Part shown: piece by piece, positions 17,075 to 26,300 of the stretch
Position numbering within the stretch: position 1 is the stretch's first letter
How the letters are laid out: each line of letters begins with the position of its first letter
Assembly: GCF_003058225.1 (NCBI RefSeq)
Contig: NZ_QBUG01000003.1
Span: 434,001 to 498,000, forward strand
Length of the DNA stretch: 64,000 bases
Source: Promicromonospora sp. AC04
GTDB taxonomy: Bacteria; Actinomycetota; Actinomycetes; Actinomycetales; Cellulomonadaceae
Reading direction: 5' to 3'
Position numbers and translations under genes: made by a program
The notes under the pieces: model-generated
Told to the model about the DNA's origin: nothing
What the model saw: only the letters and a program-made list of their open reading frames with translations
The model's database searches: none

Positions 17075-17958
17075 CCCCACTGCGCCGTCAGCGCCTCCAG
17101 CGCGCCCGGGTTGGCAGGCGCCTTGGGCACCGCCGGATCAAAAGTGGGTAGCGGCGCGTCCCGCGCCACCTGCACGACGACGGGTGCGACCTGCAGATAG
17201 GCATCGGCCTCCAGCAGGCGACGACGCTGCGTCGAGGTCAGGCCCTTGTCACCGGCGTCCCGGGCCGCGAGGATCCCGGCCAGCGTGCCGTACTGGGCGA
17301 GCAGCTTCGCCGCGGTCTTTTCACCGACGCCCGGTACGCCCGGCAGGCCGTCGCTCGGGTCGCCCCGGAGCGTCGCCATGTCCGCGTAGGCCTGCCCGGA
17401 GGCGACGGCGTACTTCTCGGCCAGCCGCTGCTCGTTCACCACGTCGGGGTCCCGGATTCCGCGCGCGGGATACAGCACGCGGACGCCGGCGGCGTCGTCC
17501 ACCAGCTGGAACAGGTCGCGGTCGCCCGTGACGATGTCCACCGGCCCGGCTCCCTGCTCGACGGCGCGGGTCGTCAGGGTCCCGATGACGTCGTCCGCCT
17601 CGTAGCCGGGAACGCCCACCCGCGCTATGCCGAGCGCCGCCAGCAGGTCCACGATGATCGGCACCTGCGCGAGCAGTGCCTCGGGCACCTCCTCGATTCC
17701 GGTGGTGCCGGGCACCTCCCGCGCGACGCGGTGCGCCTTGTAGCTCGGGATGGCCTCGACGCGGAAGGCGGGGCGCCAGTCGTCGTCCCAGCACGCGACC
17801 ATGCGGTCGGGACCATGCGTCGTGGCGAGCCACGCGATCGTGTCCAGCAGGCCGCGGACGGCGTTCACCGGCATGCCGGAGGGGGCGCGCAGCGAGTCGG
17901 GGACACCGAAGAACGCGCGGAAGTACAGCGAGGCGCTGTCGAGGAGCATGAGGCTCAT
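17026..17958 (-). CDS. 5'-3' exonuclease (FEN/PolA N-terminal type)
   Basis: 310 residues from ATG 17958 (MSLMLLDSASLYFRAFFG); the longer frame to 18180 lacks homology. Motifs of the 5'-nuclease superfamily: MLLDSASLYFRA (first Asp), VACWDDDWRP, SYKAHR, GYEADDVIGTL and VTGDRDLFQL (metal-binding Asp/Glu), then GLPGVPGVGEKTAAKLL, the helix-hairpin-helix that binds duplex DNA. Stand-alone versions remove RNA primers or flaps and back up DNA polymerase I. The last 15 codons lie in the amplified 44-bp unit. The start is divergent from 18098, with a possible -10 (CAGGCT) 7 nt upstream. Confidence 0.9.
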   Translation of the reverse strand: MSLMLLDSASLYFRAFFGVPDSLRAPSGMPVNAVRGLLDTIAWLATTHGPDRMVACWDDDWRPAFRVEAIPSYKAHRVAREVPGTTGIEEVPEALLAQVPIIVDLLAALGIARVGVPGYEADDVIGTLTTRAVEQGAGPVDIVTGDRDLFQLVDDAAGVRVLYPARGIRDPDVVNEQRLAEKYAVASGQAYADMATLRGDPSDGLPGVPGVGEKTAAKLLAQYGTLAGILAARDAGDKGLTSTQRRRLLEADAYLQVAPVVVQVARDAPLPTFDPAVPKAPANPGALEALTAQWGLRSSVERVRAAFGWA

Positions 17959-18085
17959 GCGGTGAAGCCTGCCACGGCCCACTGACACGCGCCGTCGAGC
18001 GCGAACAGGCGTGCGTTGTCGTGCGTCAGGACGGTAGCGGGCACCAGGCGGCGGCCCGGCCAGGGGCCAAATCCGGGCATGGGCG

Positions 18086-18097
18086 TAAAGTCCGGTT
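18086..18097 (+). promoter_or_regulatory. Leaderless promoter of the 130-aa gene
   Basis: TAAAGT (18086-18091), 6 nt, then ATG 18098. Confidence 0.55.
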
Positions 18098-18490
18098 ATG
18101 GCGAGCAAAAAACAACAGGTGATCGAGGTCGTCGAAGGACTGGGCCTCGGCATGGCGGCAATCGGCGAAAAGCGAGTCACCTCGTCGAAGGACGGTCTTG
18201 AGCCCGCGCTGAATCACGCATGGTCGCACTGGGACCACACGAGCGACTACCCGCTGATCGAGCGGGCGCAGCGGCCCGCCAACGAGCTCTGGGCAGGGAT
18301 CGCGGGATCGAATCTACGGACGAACGCGGCAGTCGTCTGGCGGGAAGGCGACGGCAGCTTCGTCGTCGACATCACGCTGACGAACCGGACGCCCGACGAG
18401 GCGGCCCGCTTTGTCGGCGATCGACCGCTCAACGAGTGGAAGGCGCTGGCGGCGCTCTTCCTCGGCGAACTCGAGGCCGGCGAGGGGTAG
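18098..18490 (+). CDS. Conserved-looking soluble protein of unknown function
   Basis: 130 residues, no signal or membrane segment. It begins MASKKQQVIEVVEGLGLGMA and contains Trp-rich patches (HAWSHWDH, ANELWAGI, AVVWREGDG) and NRTPDEAARFVGDRPLNEW. I do not recognise the family. It is transcribed alone, divergently from the exonuclease gene and convergently with crcB. Normal codon use and a leaderless start support a real gene. Confidence 0.7.
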   Translation: MASKKQQVIEVVEGLGLGMAAIGEKRVTSSKDGLEPALNHAWSHWDHTSDYPLIERAQRPANELWAGIAGSNLRTNAAVVWREGDGSFVVDITLTNRTPDEAARFVGDRPLNEWKALAALFLGELEAGEG

Positions 18491-18504
18491 GTCCGTCGCC
18501 TGCT

Positions 18505-18528
18505 CGCACTCCTGCGCCTCGTGCGAGC
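18505..18528. terminator. Small hairpin between convergent genes
   Basis: CTCGCA and TGCGAG flank the 11-nt segment CTCCTGCGCCTCG between the 130-aa gene and crcB. Short but well placed for a bidirectional terminator. Confidence 0.4.
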
Positions 18529-18530
18529 GG

Positions 18531-18935
18531 TCAGCCGAACATCCCGCCTACCGCGACGCCGAGGCCTGCCGACAGCACCGTCAGCAGCAGCGTGCCGAGG
18601 GTGTTCGCCAGCGCGAGCCGCATCCGGCCGGACTGGGCCAGGCGCACGGATTCCACAGTGGCTGTGGAAAACGTAGTGAACCCGCCGCACAGGCCGGTGG
18701 TGAGGGCGAACTGCACCAGGAGAGCGACATCACTGGGCACACCGTGGTGCGCGAGAGTGAAGAACAACGTCGAGAACACGCCGATGAGGAACGAGCCCGA
18801 CACGTTCACCACGAATGTCCCCCACGGGAACCCACCGTTGTGCCGGGCGCGGATCTCGCCGTCGACCATGAACCGGGCGGCGGCGCCCACGGCACCGCCG
18901 ACCGCCACCACGAGCAGCTCGAGCATCGGTGTCAC
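18531..18935 (-). CDS. crcB: Fluoride channel CrcB/Fluc, second subunit
   Basis: 134 residues with four membrane helices. GGAVGAAARF, the WGTFVVNVSGSFLIG helix and GLCGGFTTFSTA (the Phe-box/Thr-Ser region lining the pore) are Fluc signatures. The GTG start at 18935 overlaps the stop of the upstream crcB paralogue by 4 nt, so the two are co-translated. Paired actinobacterial CrcB genes typically encode heterodimeric dual-topology channels that expel F-. Confidence 0.93.
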   Translation of the reverse strand: MTPMLELLVVAVGGAVGAAARFMVDGEIRARHNGGFPWGTFVVNVSGSFLIGVFSTLFFTLAHHGVPSDVALLVQFALTTGLCGGFTTFSTATVESVRLAQSGRMRLALANTLGTLLLTVLSAGLGVAVGGMFG

Positions 18936-19402
18936 CTGCCCTTCCGGCGGCGGTCGGCGCGCGCGGCGATCGCGATCCCGCCGAGGCAGGCCGCCGTGCC
19001 GCCCGCGATGGTGAGCACCACGTAGAGCAGGGCGAGCCAGCCGAGCCCGGCGGCGAACAGGCGTTCAGTCTCCAGCGCCAGTGTCGAGTAGGTGGTGTAC
19101 CCGCCGAGCACGCCCGTGCCGATGCCGATGCGGATCTTGCGGCGTCGAACGGTCTCGCGGCCGCGGCGGCCGAGGGCCTCCAGGAGGTACCCCAGGGCGA
19201 GCGCGCCGGAGATGTTCACGACGAGCGTCCCGACCGGGAACCAGAGGATCGTCTCGCCAGTGCTGCCCGGGAACATCCTGGTCAGGGGCGTCAGCAGGAT
19301 CCCGGCCCACATGCTCACCAGATACCGGGCGACCGACCCGCCCGCACCGCCCAGCGCGACGAGGCCCACGTACCGCCAGTCGCGGTGCGGTGCACTCTTC
19401 AC
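18932..19402 (-). CDS. crcB: Fluoride channel CrcB/Fluc, first subunit
   Basis: 156 residues from GTG 19402, with GAGGGGA about 8 nt upstream. Four membrane helices; GGAGGSVARYLV, FPVGTLVVNISGALALG and GVLGGYTTYSTLALE match the Fluc pore. Its extra extracellular loop (LTPLTRMFPGSTGETI) and basic loop (RRKIRIG) differ from the second subunit, as expected for opposite topologies. It lies 50 bp after the universal stress gene and may be cotranscribed with it. No fluoride riboswitch is evident upstream. Confidence 0.93.
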   Translation of the reverse strand: MKSAPHRDWRYVGLVALGGAGGSVARYLVSMWAGILLTPLTRMFPGSTGETILWFPVGTLVVNISGALALGYLLEALGRRGRETVRRRKIRIGIGTGVLGGYTTYSTLALETERLFAAGLGWLALLYVVLTIAGGTAACLGGIAIAARADRRRKGR

Positions 19403-19452
19403 GCGGCGAGTCCCCTCATGGATGCTCGAAAGGTCTGGGAAGAACCTATCGC

Positions 19453-19914
19453 TCACGGGGCCGACGTCGTCTCGGGGAGCACGACCACCGGCCGCTGCTG
19501 GTTGTGGATGAGCCGCCCGGCGACGGTTCCGCCCACGAGGTTCGTCGTCCAGCCACGCAGGCCCGGGCGCCGGGAGCCGACGACGATCATCACCGCCCCC
19601 ACCTCGTCGGCCACCCGCCCCAGCTCGGCCGCCGGGTCGCCGGCGCCGCGCAGAGCACTCCAGGGCAGGCCGACGTCGACCATCGCCCGGTTCAGCCCTG
19701 CCAGGACGTCCGCGCCGTACGCGTCGGAGGACACGGCAATGTCCGGGTCCACCGACACGGTGAACCCCCGCGAGTCCGAGACGGCTGTCTCGTCGACCCA
19801 CACGCATACGAGCTCGATCAGGCTTCCACCCAGCGACTGGACGAGCGACGCTGCCCGCCGAGCCAGGTCCGGGTGCTTGTGGTCAACGCCGACCACTACG
19901 GATCGCACAGTCAC
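19453..19914 (-). CDS. Universal stress protein (UspA family)
   Basis: 153 residues, one Usp domain. SVVVGVDHKHPDLA starts the fold and VVGSRRPGLRGWTTNLVGGTV carries the ATP-type G-x2-G-x9-G motif before RPVVVLPET. The GTG start at 19914 is leaderless. Usp proteins bind ATP and respond to stress or growth arrest. It stands first in a possible usp-crcB-crcB transcription unit, suggesting a link to fluoride or general stress, which is inference from position only. Confidence 0.9.
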   Translation of the reverse strand: MTVRSVVVGVDHKHPDLARRAASLVQSLGGSLIELVCVWVDETAVSDSRGFTVSVDPDIAVSSDAYGADVLAGLNRAMVDVGLPWSALRGAGDPAAELGRVADEVGAVMIVVGSRRPGLRGWTTNLVGGTVAGRLIHNQQRPVVVLPETTSAP

Positions 19915-19928
19915 CCTTGTGAGGGTAT
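19915..19928 (-). promoter_or_regulatory. Leaderless promoter of the Usp gene with palindrome
   Basis: On the minus strand TACCCT (19922-19927) lies 7 nt before GTG 19914. The sequence ACCCTCACAAGGGT spans hexamer and start and is an inverted repeat, a possible regulator site. Confidence 0.5.
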
Positions 19929-19938
19929 GGGTAAATGC

Positions 19939-20961
19939 CTAGTCGAGGTGGTCCGGCAGGCCGAATCGGGGAAACCACTTCTCCGTGTCGATGAATGTGG
20001 TGATGCCGGTGATGTGCTTGCCGTCGTTCTCCAGCACCACGATCCCCCACGGGAAGTGGCCGCCCTTCGGGTCCGGCCGGTACTGCGCGAACCCCGGCGT
20101 GCCGTTGACGTGGATCGGCATACAGCGCGAACCCTCGCACCCGTGGCCGGGCCCGGTCATCCACGCCTGGATGTTCTCGATGCCCTCCAGCCACATCGCG
20201 TAGGGCGGCATGTTCATCACCGCGTCCTCGCGGAGCAGGTTGGCCAGTGCGGCCATGTCGTACCGTTCGAACGCCGCGACGTACCGCTCCAGCAGCTCGG
20301 AGTCGTCGGCCGACGGCTTCTCCGACGACTCCGAGGTGCCGGACCGGTCCGGGGCCTTCTCGGCGAGCGTGGCCCGCGCCCGCTGGAGCGCGCTGTTCAC
20401 CGAGGCCACCGACGTGTCGAGCAGCGTGGCGACCTCCGCCGCGGGCCAGCGCAGCACCTCGCGCAGGATCAGCACCGCGCGCTGCTTGGCCGGCAGATGC
20501 TGCAGGGCGGCCACGAACGCGAGCCGCACCGACTCCCGCGCGACGGCGGTGTCCGCGGGGTCGCTCGCACCAGGCAGCACGTGCTCCGTCGGGACCGGCT
20601 CCACCCACGCGTACTCGGGCAGCACCGTCGCGAGGCTCTCCTCGACCGGGTCGGCCGCAGCGCCGAGACCCATGGGGCGCTCCCGCTTGGCACGGCTGGA
20701 GCCGAGCTGGTCGAAGCACACGTTGGTGGCGATCCGGTACAGCCAGGTGCGCAGGGAGGAGCGGCCCTCGAACCGCTCGTACGACCGCCAGGCGCGCAGG
20801 AGTGTCTCCTGCACCGCGTCGTCGGCGTCGAACGTGCCGCCCAGCAGTCGGTAGCAGTATCCGGTGAGCTCGCGGCGATACACCTCGAGCTGTTCGGAGA
20901 GCTCGGCTCCGGCCAGGTCCTCACCGAGGCTCTGCTTGGGATGTGACGCTGTCTGTGCCAT
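19939..20961 (-). CDS. ECF-type sigma factor with SnoaL-like C-terminal domain
   Basis: 340 residues. Sigma region 2 (about 25-95: GYCYRLLGGTFDADDAVQETLLRAW, TWLYRIATNVCFD) and region 4 (about 155-200: LQHLPAKQRAVLILREVLRW, VASVNSALQRAR) are clear. A C-terminal extension of about 130 residues (ELLERYVAAFERYDMAALANLL onward) is the SnoaL/NTF2-like fold typical of the SigG-type and ECF41-like groups, where it controls activity instead of a separate anti-sigma factor. None is encoded beside it. It is leaderless and lies after the PP2C regulator on the same strand. Confidence 0.9.
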   Translation of the reverse strand: MAQTASHPKQSLGEDLAGAELSEQLEVYRRELTGYCYRLLGGTFDADDAVQETLLRAWRSYERFEGRSSLRTWLYRIATNVCFDQLGSSRAKRERPMGLGAAADPVEESLATVLPEYAWVEPVPTEHVLPGASDPADTAVARESVRLAFVAALQHLPAKQRAVLILREVLRWPAAEVATLLDTSVASVNSALQRARATLAEKAPDRSGTSESSEKPSADDSELLERYVAAFERYDMAALANLLREDAVMNMPPYAMWLEGIENIQAWMTGPGHGCEGSRCMPIHVNGTPGFAQYRPDPKGGHFPWGIVVLENDGKHITGITTFIDTEKWFPRFGLPDHLD

Positions 20962-20974
20962 AGATCACACCGTA
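20962..20974 (-). promoter_or_regulatory. Leaderless promoter of the ECF sigma gene
   Basis: Minus-strand TACGGT (20969-20974) is 7 nt before ATG 20961. Confidence 0.5.
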
Positions 20975-21048
20975 CGCGGCACCACTGACACGCCGGAGGG
21001 GGATTCGTTCCTGACCGAAGTCCTCGGTCGAAAATTCACCCGGTCGGG

Positions 21049-23250
21049 TCACCCAAGATCGAGCTCGAACCAGACGGTCTTGCCGATCCGTCGCCGGCTT
21101 CCGCGCGGAGCGCCGGTCCGGTGAGCAGCCTGGTCCTCGCCGTGCCGGTCCACGCCCCACCGGGAAGCGAGCCGCTCCAGGAACTGCACGCCACGCCCGC
21201 CGAACTCCGTGACCGTCGGGTCGCGCAGCTCGGGCTGCGTGGTCGACGAGTCGCGCACTCCCACCCGCAGCCGGTCCAGGTCCACCTCGACGGTGGCCGT
21301 GAACGGTGCCTGCCCGTGGTCGACGGCGTTGGTCAGCACCTCCGACGTCAGCAGCATCACCGTGCGGCGCAGGGGCATCGGGATGCCGCAGCTCTCCAGC
21401 ACGTCGTCGACCCAGATGCGGGCCGGGCCGACGTCGCACAGCGACGGGGCCAGCTTGCGCTCCGCCGTGGCGGGGCGCCCGAGCGACGGCGGGCCCGACG
21501 GGGCCGCTGCCCGCACCCGGACGGCGAGCACTGCGACATCGTCCCGCTGGTCGTCCGAGGCGAGGCGGCGGACGAGGGTGACGGGCAGGGCGGCGGTGGC
21601 CGTGTCGCCGAGCGCGCCGAGCGTCTTCTCCAGGCGGTTCAGCCACTGGTCAGGGGTGGTGCCACGCTGCTCGGCGAGCCCGTCCGTGTAGAGCAGGAGG
21701 GTGTCGCCGGGGTGCAGCGTGGTGACGTGGTCGGAGCGTTTCGACGTCGGCCGCACGCCCAGCATCATGTCCGGCAGCACCGTCAGGCGCTCCACCGTGC
21801 CGTCCTCGCGGAGCACGAGGGGCGGGGGGTGGCCGGCACTGGACCAGGTGAGCTGGTAGGAGGCGCCCGGCATCCGCTCCAGCCGGGCCACCACGGCGGT
21901 CCCGCTGGCGAGCAGCCCCAGGCCCGAATTGGCCTTGTCGAGCAGCGACAGCAGGGCCGACGGCGACTCGTCGTGGCTCCACGCGAACGCGCGCAGCAGG
22001 GACCTGAGCTGGCCCATCTTCGCCGCGGCACGCATGTCGTGGCCGGTCACGTCGCCGATCATGAACATGGTCGCGTCGTCGTCCACCGCCACGGCGTCGT
22101 ACCAGTCGCCGCCGATCTGGTCGGAGCGGGTGGCGGGCGAGTACGTCGCCGCCATGTCGAGGTGCGGCACCTCGGGCAGGCGGCTGAGCATCGCCCGCTG
22201 GAGCGTCTTCGCGGACTCGCGCCGCTCCTCAAGCAGCCGGGCGCGTTCCAGGGCGTGGCCCGTGTAGTGGGAGAGGCCGGTCTGGAGCGCGTACGAGTCC
22301 TTGTCCGGCCCGCGGTCGCGCTCCCACGAGAGTGCTATGACGGCGACCACTGCACCGGCGGTCACGACGGGAAGGAACGCCCGGGCGCCGATCTCCGGGT
22401 CGCAGAGGTCCTTGACCAACGGGAACGCCGAGAACATCTCCTCGCCCGTCCGGAAGAACACGGGCCGGCCGGTGCGGGCGGCCTCGGCCAGCGGCCGTGC
22501 CTCGTCCAGCTTGGCCTGGCGGAACCGCTGCGGGAGCTGCGGCTCGGCGTGGACGAGAGACCGGTACGTGATGCCCCGGCCGTCGGCGTCGGTCAGGGCG
22601 AACGCGCAGTACCGCGCGCCGATCCCGGCGGTTCCGACCTCGACGATGACCTCTTCGACCTGGTCCATCGTGTTCGCGTTCGCGAAGGCCTCGCTCAGGG
22701 AGAGCAGGAAGCGGCTGCGGCGGTTCGCCCGGACCGCCGTCTCCTGGATGCGGCGCGCGCGCTCCCGCTCGGCGCGCAGGCGCAGCTCGGCGGTGCAGGC
22801 GGCGGCGAGGTCGGCGAGGGAGGCCAGGTCGTCCTCGGACCACTCGCGCGGCTCGTCGACCACCGCGCACAGCGCACCGACGGCGCGGCCACGCAGGTCG
22901 AAGACCGGGTAGCCCGCGACCGCGACGAGGCCCATCTCGCGGACGAGATAGTTGTCGCGCAGCAGGGGGTCCTGGCGCGCATCCGACGTCACGACCGGTT
23001 CACCGTGCTTGGCGATGACGTTCGTGAGCGTGCCCGGGTACTGCAGCAGGCGGTTCGACTGCATGGGCTCCGGCACCCCGGACGCACCCGCGAGGACCTG
23101 GCCTTCGCGCACGGCGAAGTAGACGACGGCGGCCGGTACCTTCAGGTGGCGTCGAACCAGGCGGGCAAACCGATCAAAGGCCTCATCCGCTGTGGGAGCA
23201 CCAAGACCGACGTGCTCAAGGTCTCGCAGCGCCTGGAGGTCCGTCGGCAT
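21049..23250 (-). CDS. GAF-GAF-PP2C (SpoIIE) phosphatase with HATPase anti-sigma-like domain
   Basis: 733 residues. First GAF domain about 8-160, second about 170-335, SpoIIE-type PP2C about 345-575 (QIGGDWYDAV, FMIGDVTGHDMRAA, WSSAGHPPPLVL, LLLYTDGLAE, RDDVAVLAVR carry the metal-binding aspartates), then a C-terminal HATPase_c similar to RsbW-type kinases (LLTSEVLTNAVDHG, VGVRDSS, GGRGVQFLERLASRWGV). Such proteins act in partner-switching control of sigma factors: one domain dephosphorylates an anti-sigma antagonist, the other can phosphorylate it or bind sigma. Signals are probably sensed by the GAFs. GAGGAG abuts ATG 23250. No STAS gene is adjacent. Confidence 0.9.
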   Translation of the reverse strand: MPTDLQALRDLEHVGLGAPTADEAFDRFARLVRRHLKVPAAVVYFAVREGQVLAGASGVPEPMQSNRLLQYPGTLTNVIAKHGEPVVTSDARQDPLLRDNYLVREMGLVAVAGYPVFDLRGRAVGALCAVVDEPREWSEDDLASLADLAAACTAELRLRAERERARRIQETAVRANRRSRFLLSLSEAFANANTMDQVEEVIVEVGTAGIGARYCAFALTDADGRGITYRSLVHAEPQLPQRFRQAKLDEARPLAEAARTGRPVFFRTGEEMFSAFPLVKDLCDPEIGARAFLPVVTAGAVVAVIALSWERDRGPDKDSYALQTGLSHYTGHALERARLLEERRESAKTLQRAMLSRLPEVPHLDMAATYSPATRSDQIGGDWYDAVAVDDDATMFMIGDVTGHDMRAAAKMGQLRSLLRAFAWSHDESPSALLSLLDKANSGLGLLASGTAVVARLERMPGASYQLTWSSAGHPPPLVLREDGTVERLTVLPDMMLGVRPTSKRSDHVTTLHPGDTLLLYTDGLAEQRGTTPDQWLNRLEKTLGALGDTATAALPVTLVRRLASDDQRDDVAVLAVRVRAAAPSGPPSLGRPATAERKLAPSLCDVGPARIWVDDVLESCGIPMPLRRTVMLLTSEVLTNAVDHGQAPFTATVEVDLDRLRVGVRDSSTTQPELRDPTVTEFGGRGVQFLERLASRWGVDRHGEDQAAHRTGAPRGSRRRIGKTVWFELDLG

Positions 23251-23341
23251 CTCCTCAGTATTGCGAGAGAAGTACGCGTGCGCGATAGATGTACCGGATG
23301 TGTCCCTTTTGCACCGGGCAGGTAGCCTGTTGGTCCGACGA

Positions 23342-26300
23342 TCACACCTCGAGCAGGCCTCGCTGGTGCGCGAGGCTCACCGCCTCCGCCCGTCCCGAGG
23401 CGCCGAGCTTGGCCAGCAGGTTGGACACGTGCACGCTCACCGTCTTGGTCGAGATGAACAGCCGCTCACCGATCTGCCGGTTCGACAGCCCCTGCGCCAC
23501 CAGGCCGAGCACCTCCTCCTCACGCTCGGTGAGGGTGGACGCCGTCGCGCGGCGTACGCCCGGCAGGTCGAGCCGCGCTCGCCGGGCCAGCGCGCGGACG
23601 GCGTCGGCCAGGGGTTTCGCGCCCATGTCCTCCGCCTCCGAGAGCGCCTCGGCCGCCTCGACCTCCGCGGCCTCGCGCTCGCCCGCGCCGAGCAGGGCCT
23701 CGGCCCAGCGGTAGCGCGAGCGCGCGACCTCGTAGCGGTACCCGAAGTCGAACGCGTTCACCGTGTCCTGCCAGGTGGCGGCGGCCTCCCGCCACAGCTC
23801 GCCGGACGTCGACTCGCTGCGCTCGGCCCCTGTGGCATGGCCCACCGCCGCGTGGAGGCGGGCGTTCTCCGCGGCGGCCCGCACCAGCCAGGCGCGCCCT
23901 TCCGGCCCGAGCACGCCCCCGCGCGGACGTCCCCGCTGCGCGGTCTCGCGGGCGATGGCAAGGAGCGAGTCGCCGCGGTCCAGGCGTTCGGCGGCGCGGG
24001 CCTCGACAGCGGTTGCGGCGGCCGAGCCAGGAGCACCAGCGCGTCCGGCCGACCGGTCGGCCTCGGCGGCGTCGGCCAGGGCGGCGATCGCGAGCGCGGA
24101 CAACCAGATCCGGGCGAGGAACAGCTCGGACCACACCTCGCCGAGGTGGTTGGTGATCCGCTCGGCAAGGGCCGCCGCGTCGTCGTACCGCCCGGCCCAG
24201 GTGAGTGCGTCGACGAGGCAGCCGCCGCCGAAGAGCGCGATCATCCCGTCGCTCTGCCAGTGGTCGAACAGTGCCTCGCCGCGGGCGATCACGTCGTCGT
24301 CGCCGCGCGCGACCGCCGCGTACAACCGGCTTGCGTCCATGACGTGCTTGGACGTCGCGGGAACACCATCGGTGGGCCGCGACGTCAGGTCGCCGCTGAA
24401 GTAGAGCATGACCTCCTGCAGGATCCGCAGGTTGACGGTGTGCGCGCTCCAGGCCAGCCCCAGCTCTTCAGCCCGGGCGAGCGCGAGGCCCACTCGGCGC
24501 TCGGCGGTGTCGAGGTCGCCCGCGTAGAAGCGGTTGGCCGTGGCGTTGTAAAGGGTGCGCATCTCGGTGAGGACGTCGCCGGCTTCGACGGCGGCGGTAC
24601 GGGCCTCGTCGAGGAGCGTCGCGGCCCGGTCGGGGTCGGCGACGTCGAGCACGGCGAGGGTGGACAGGGCGTCGGCGAGGGCGTCGGACTGCCCGATCTC
24701 CCGCGCCTCGTCGATGGCGCACGCGGCGTGCACCCGAGCGTCGTCGTCCCGGTCGAGGATCATCGTGACCCGGGCCAGCAGCGCGTTCGTCCAGATCCGC
24801 TCCGGGCTGCGCTCCGGCAGGATCTCGAGGGCGGCCCGGAGGTCCGCCACCGCGGCTTCGGCCTGGCCGGGCTCGTCGTCCCAGGTCGGCAGGTCGAGGT
24901 ACCGGCGCACGAGCACGTGCTCCAGCCCGGCCCGGCGCACGGGGTCGTCGACGCCGTCGGCCGCGCGCTGCGTCAGCTTGACCGCGCGCATCGGGTCGCC
25001 CGCCCGGGCAGCCGCCTCGCCCGCCGAGAGTGCTACGTCCACCCGGTCGCTGCCGATCCGCTCCTCGGCGTCCGGGACGGACTCCCACAGGGCCAGCACC
25101 TGCTCCCAGTGCCTCAGCTCCTCCTCGGGGGCGAGCAGTCGGCGGGCCCGCAGGGCGGCGTCGCGCGACGCGCTGAGCGCCGCGGGCAGGTCGTGGCCCT
25201 CGAAGGCGTGGTGGGCCCGCTCTGCCGCGCTGCCGATCGGCATGCCGTCGGGCCCGTCTTGCTCGATCACCGCGAGGTAGGCGCGGTGCACCGCGGACCG
25301 TTCGCCCGGCAGCAGGTCGGCGTACAGGGCCTCGGCCAGCAGCGCGTGGCGGAACTCCAGGTGTCCGCCGGACACCACGAGGACCTGCTGGGTCACGGCC
25401 TCGCGCAGGGCGGCGTCGATGTCGAGCGCGCCCCACCGGGCGGCAGCGGCTCGCAGCAGCTCCTCGCGCACCCGGCGTCCGGCGACCGACGCGATGCGCA
25501 GCACCTGCTGCACCTCGGGGTCCAGCCGTTCCAGCCGCGTGCGGAGCACCTCGGTGAGCGTCCAGGGGAGGCTGGCCGAGTCCGGGCCGGCGTCCAGGAG
25601 CTCCTCCGCGAAGAATGCGTTGCCCTCGGACCGGTCCAGCACCTCGGCGAACCCCGCGGGCGCCAGGGGACTACCAGCCAGGGCGGTCGTGAACTCGCGC
25701 AGCTCGTCCTCGTTGAACGGCTCCAGGTCGATCCGCTCGACGTGCTCCAGCCGGGACAGCTCGGCGAGCAGCGGGCGCAGCGGGTGGCGCCGGTCGACGT
25801 CGTCCGCCCGGTAGGTCACCACGAGCAGGACGTTCTCCGACCGGGCGCGGGCCGCGAGGAACCGCAGCACGTCGCGCGTCGAGGCGTCGGCCCAGTGCGC
25901 GTCCTCTACCACCAGCACCAGCGGCCGCTCGGGCACGCCGGCGACCGCGAGGCTGCGCGCGATGCCCTCGAAGAGCTGGAGCCGCTCGTCATGGTCGGCC
26001 TCGCCGCTCCCGCCGGGTTCCAGGAGACGCCACAGCGCCGGCCGCTCCGCCACGAGCTCGGCGACCCGCGCGGCGGCATCGGGCCCCGCGGCCCCGGCCT
26101 GCAGCTGGGTCAGGGCCTCGGTGAACGGCAGGTATGGAATGCCCACCTGCCCCAGGTCCACGCAGTGCACGACGACGGCGCTGGCCCCCGCCTGCTCCGC
26201 CGCGTGAGCCACGTGACTGATCAGGCGGGTCTTGCCCACGCCGGCGTCACCGCCGACGAGCGCCATGCCGGGCCGGCCGGCCGAGGCGCGCCCCACTGCC

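Noticed and set aside
16804-17200. Plus-strand frames of about 115-127 codons with repeated RTPPAPAQRWTSGPAE
   Set aside because: Pure translation of the 44-bp repeat antisense to the exonuclease end; no start signal and no homology.
17959-18180. Longer exonuclease start at 18180
   Set aside because: The extra 74 residues are unlike the family and would cross the divergent promoter and start at 18098.
19403-19460. Fluoride riboswitch ahead of crcB
   Set aside because: Only about 50 bp to the usp stop, and the conserved pseudoknot sequence is not visible.
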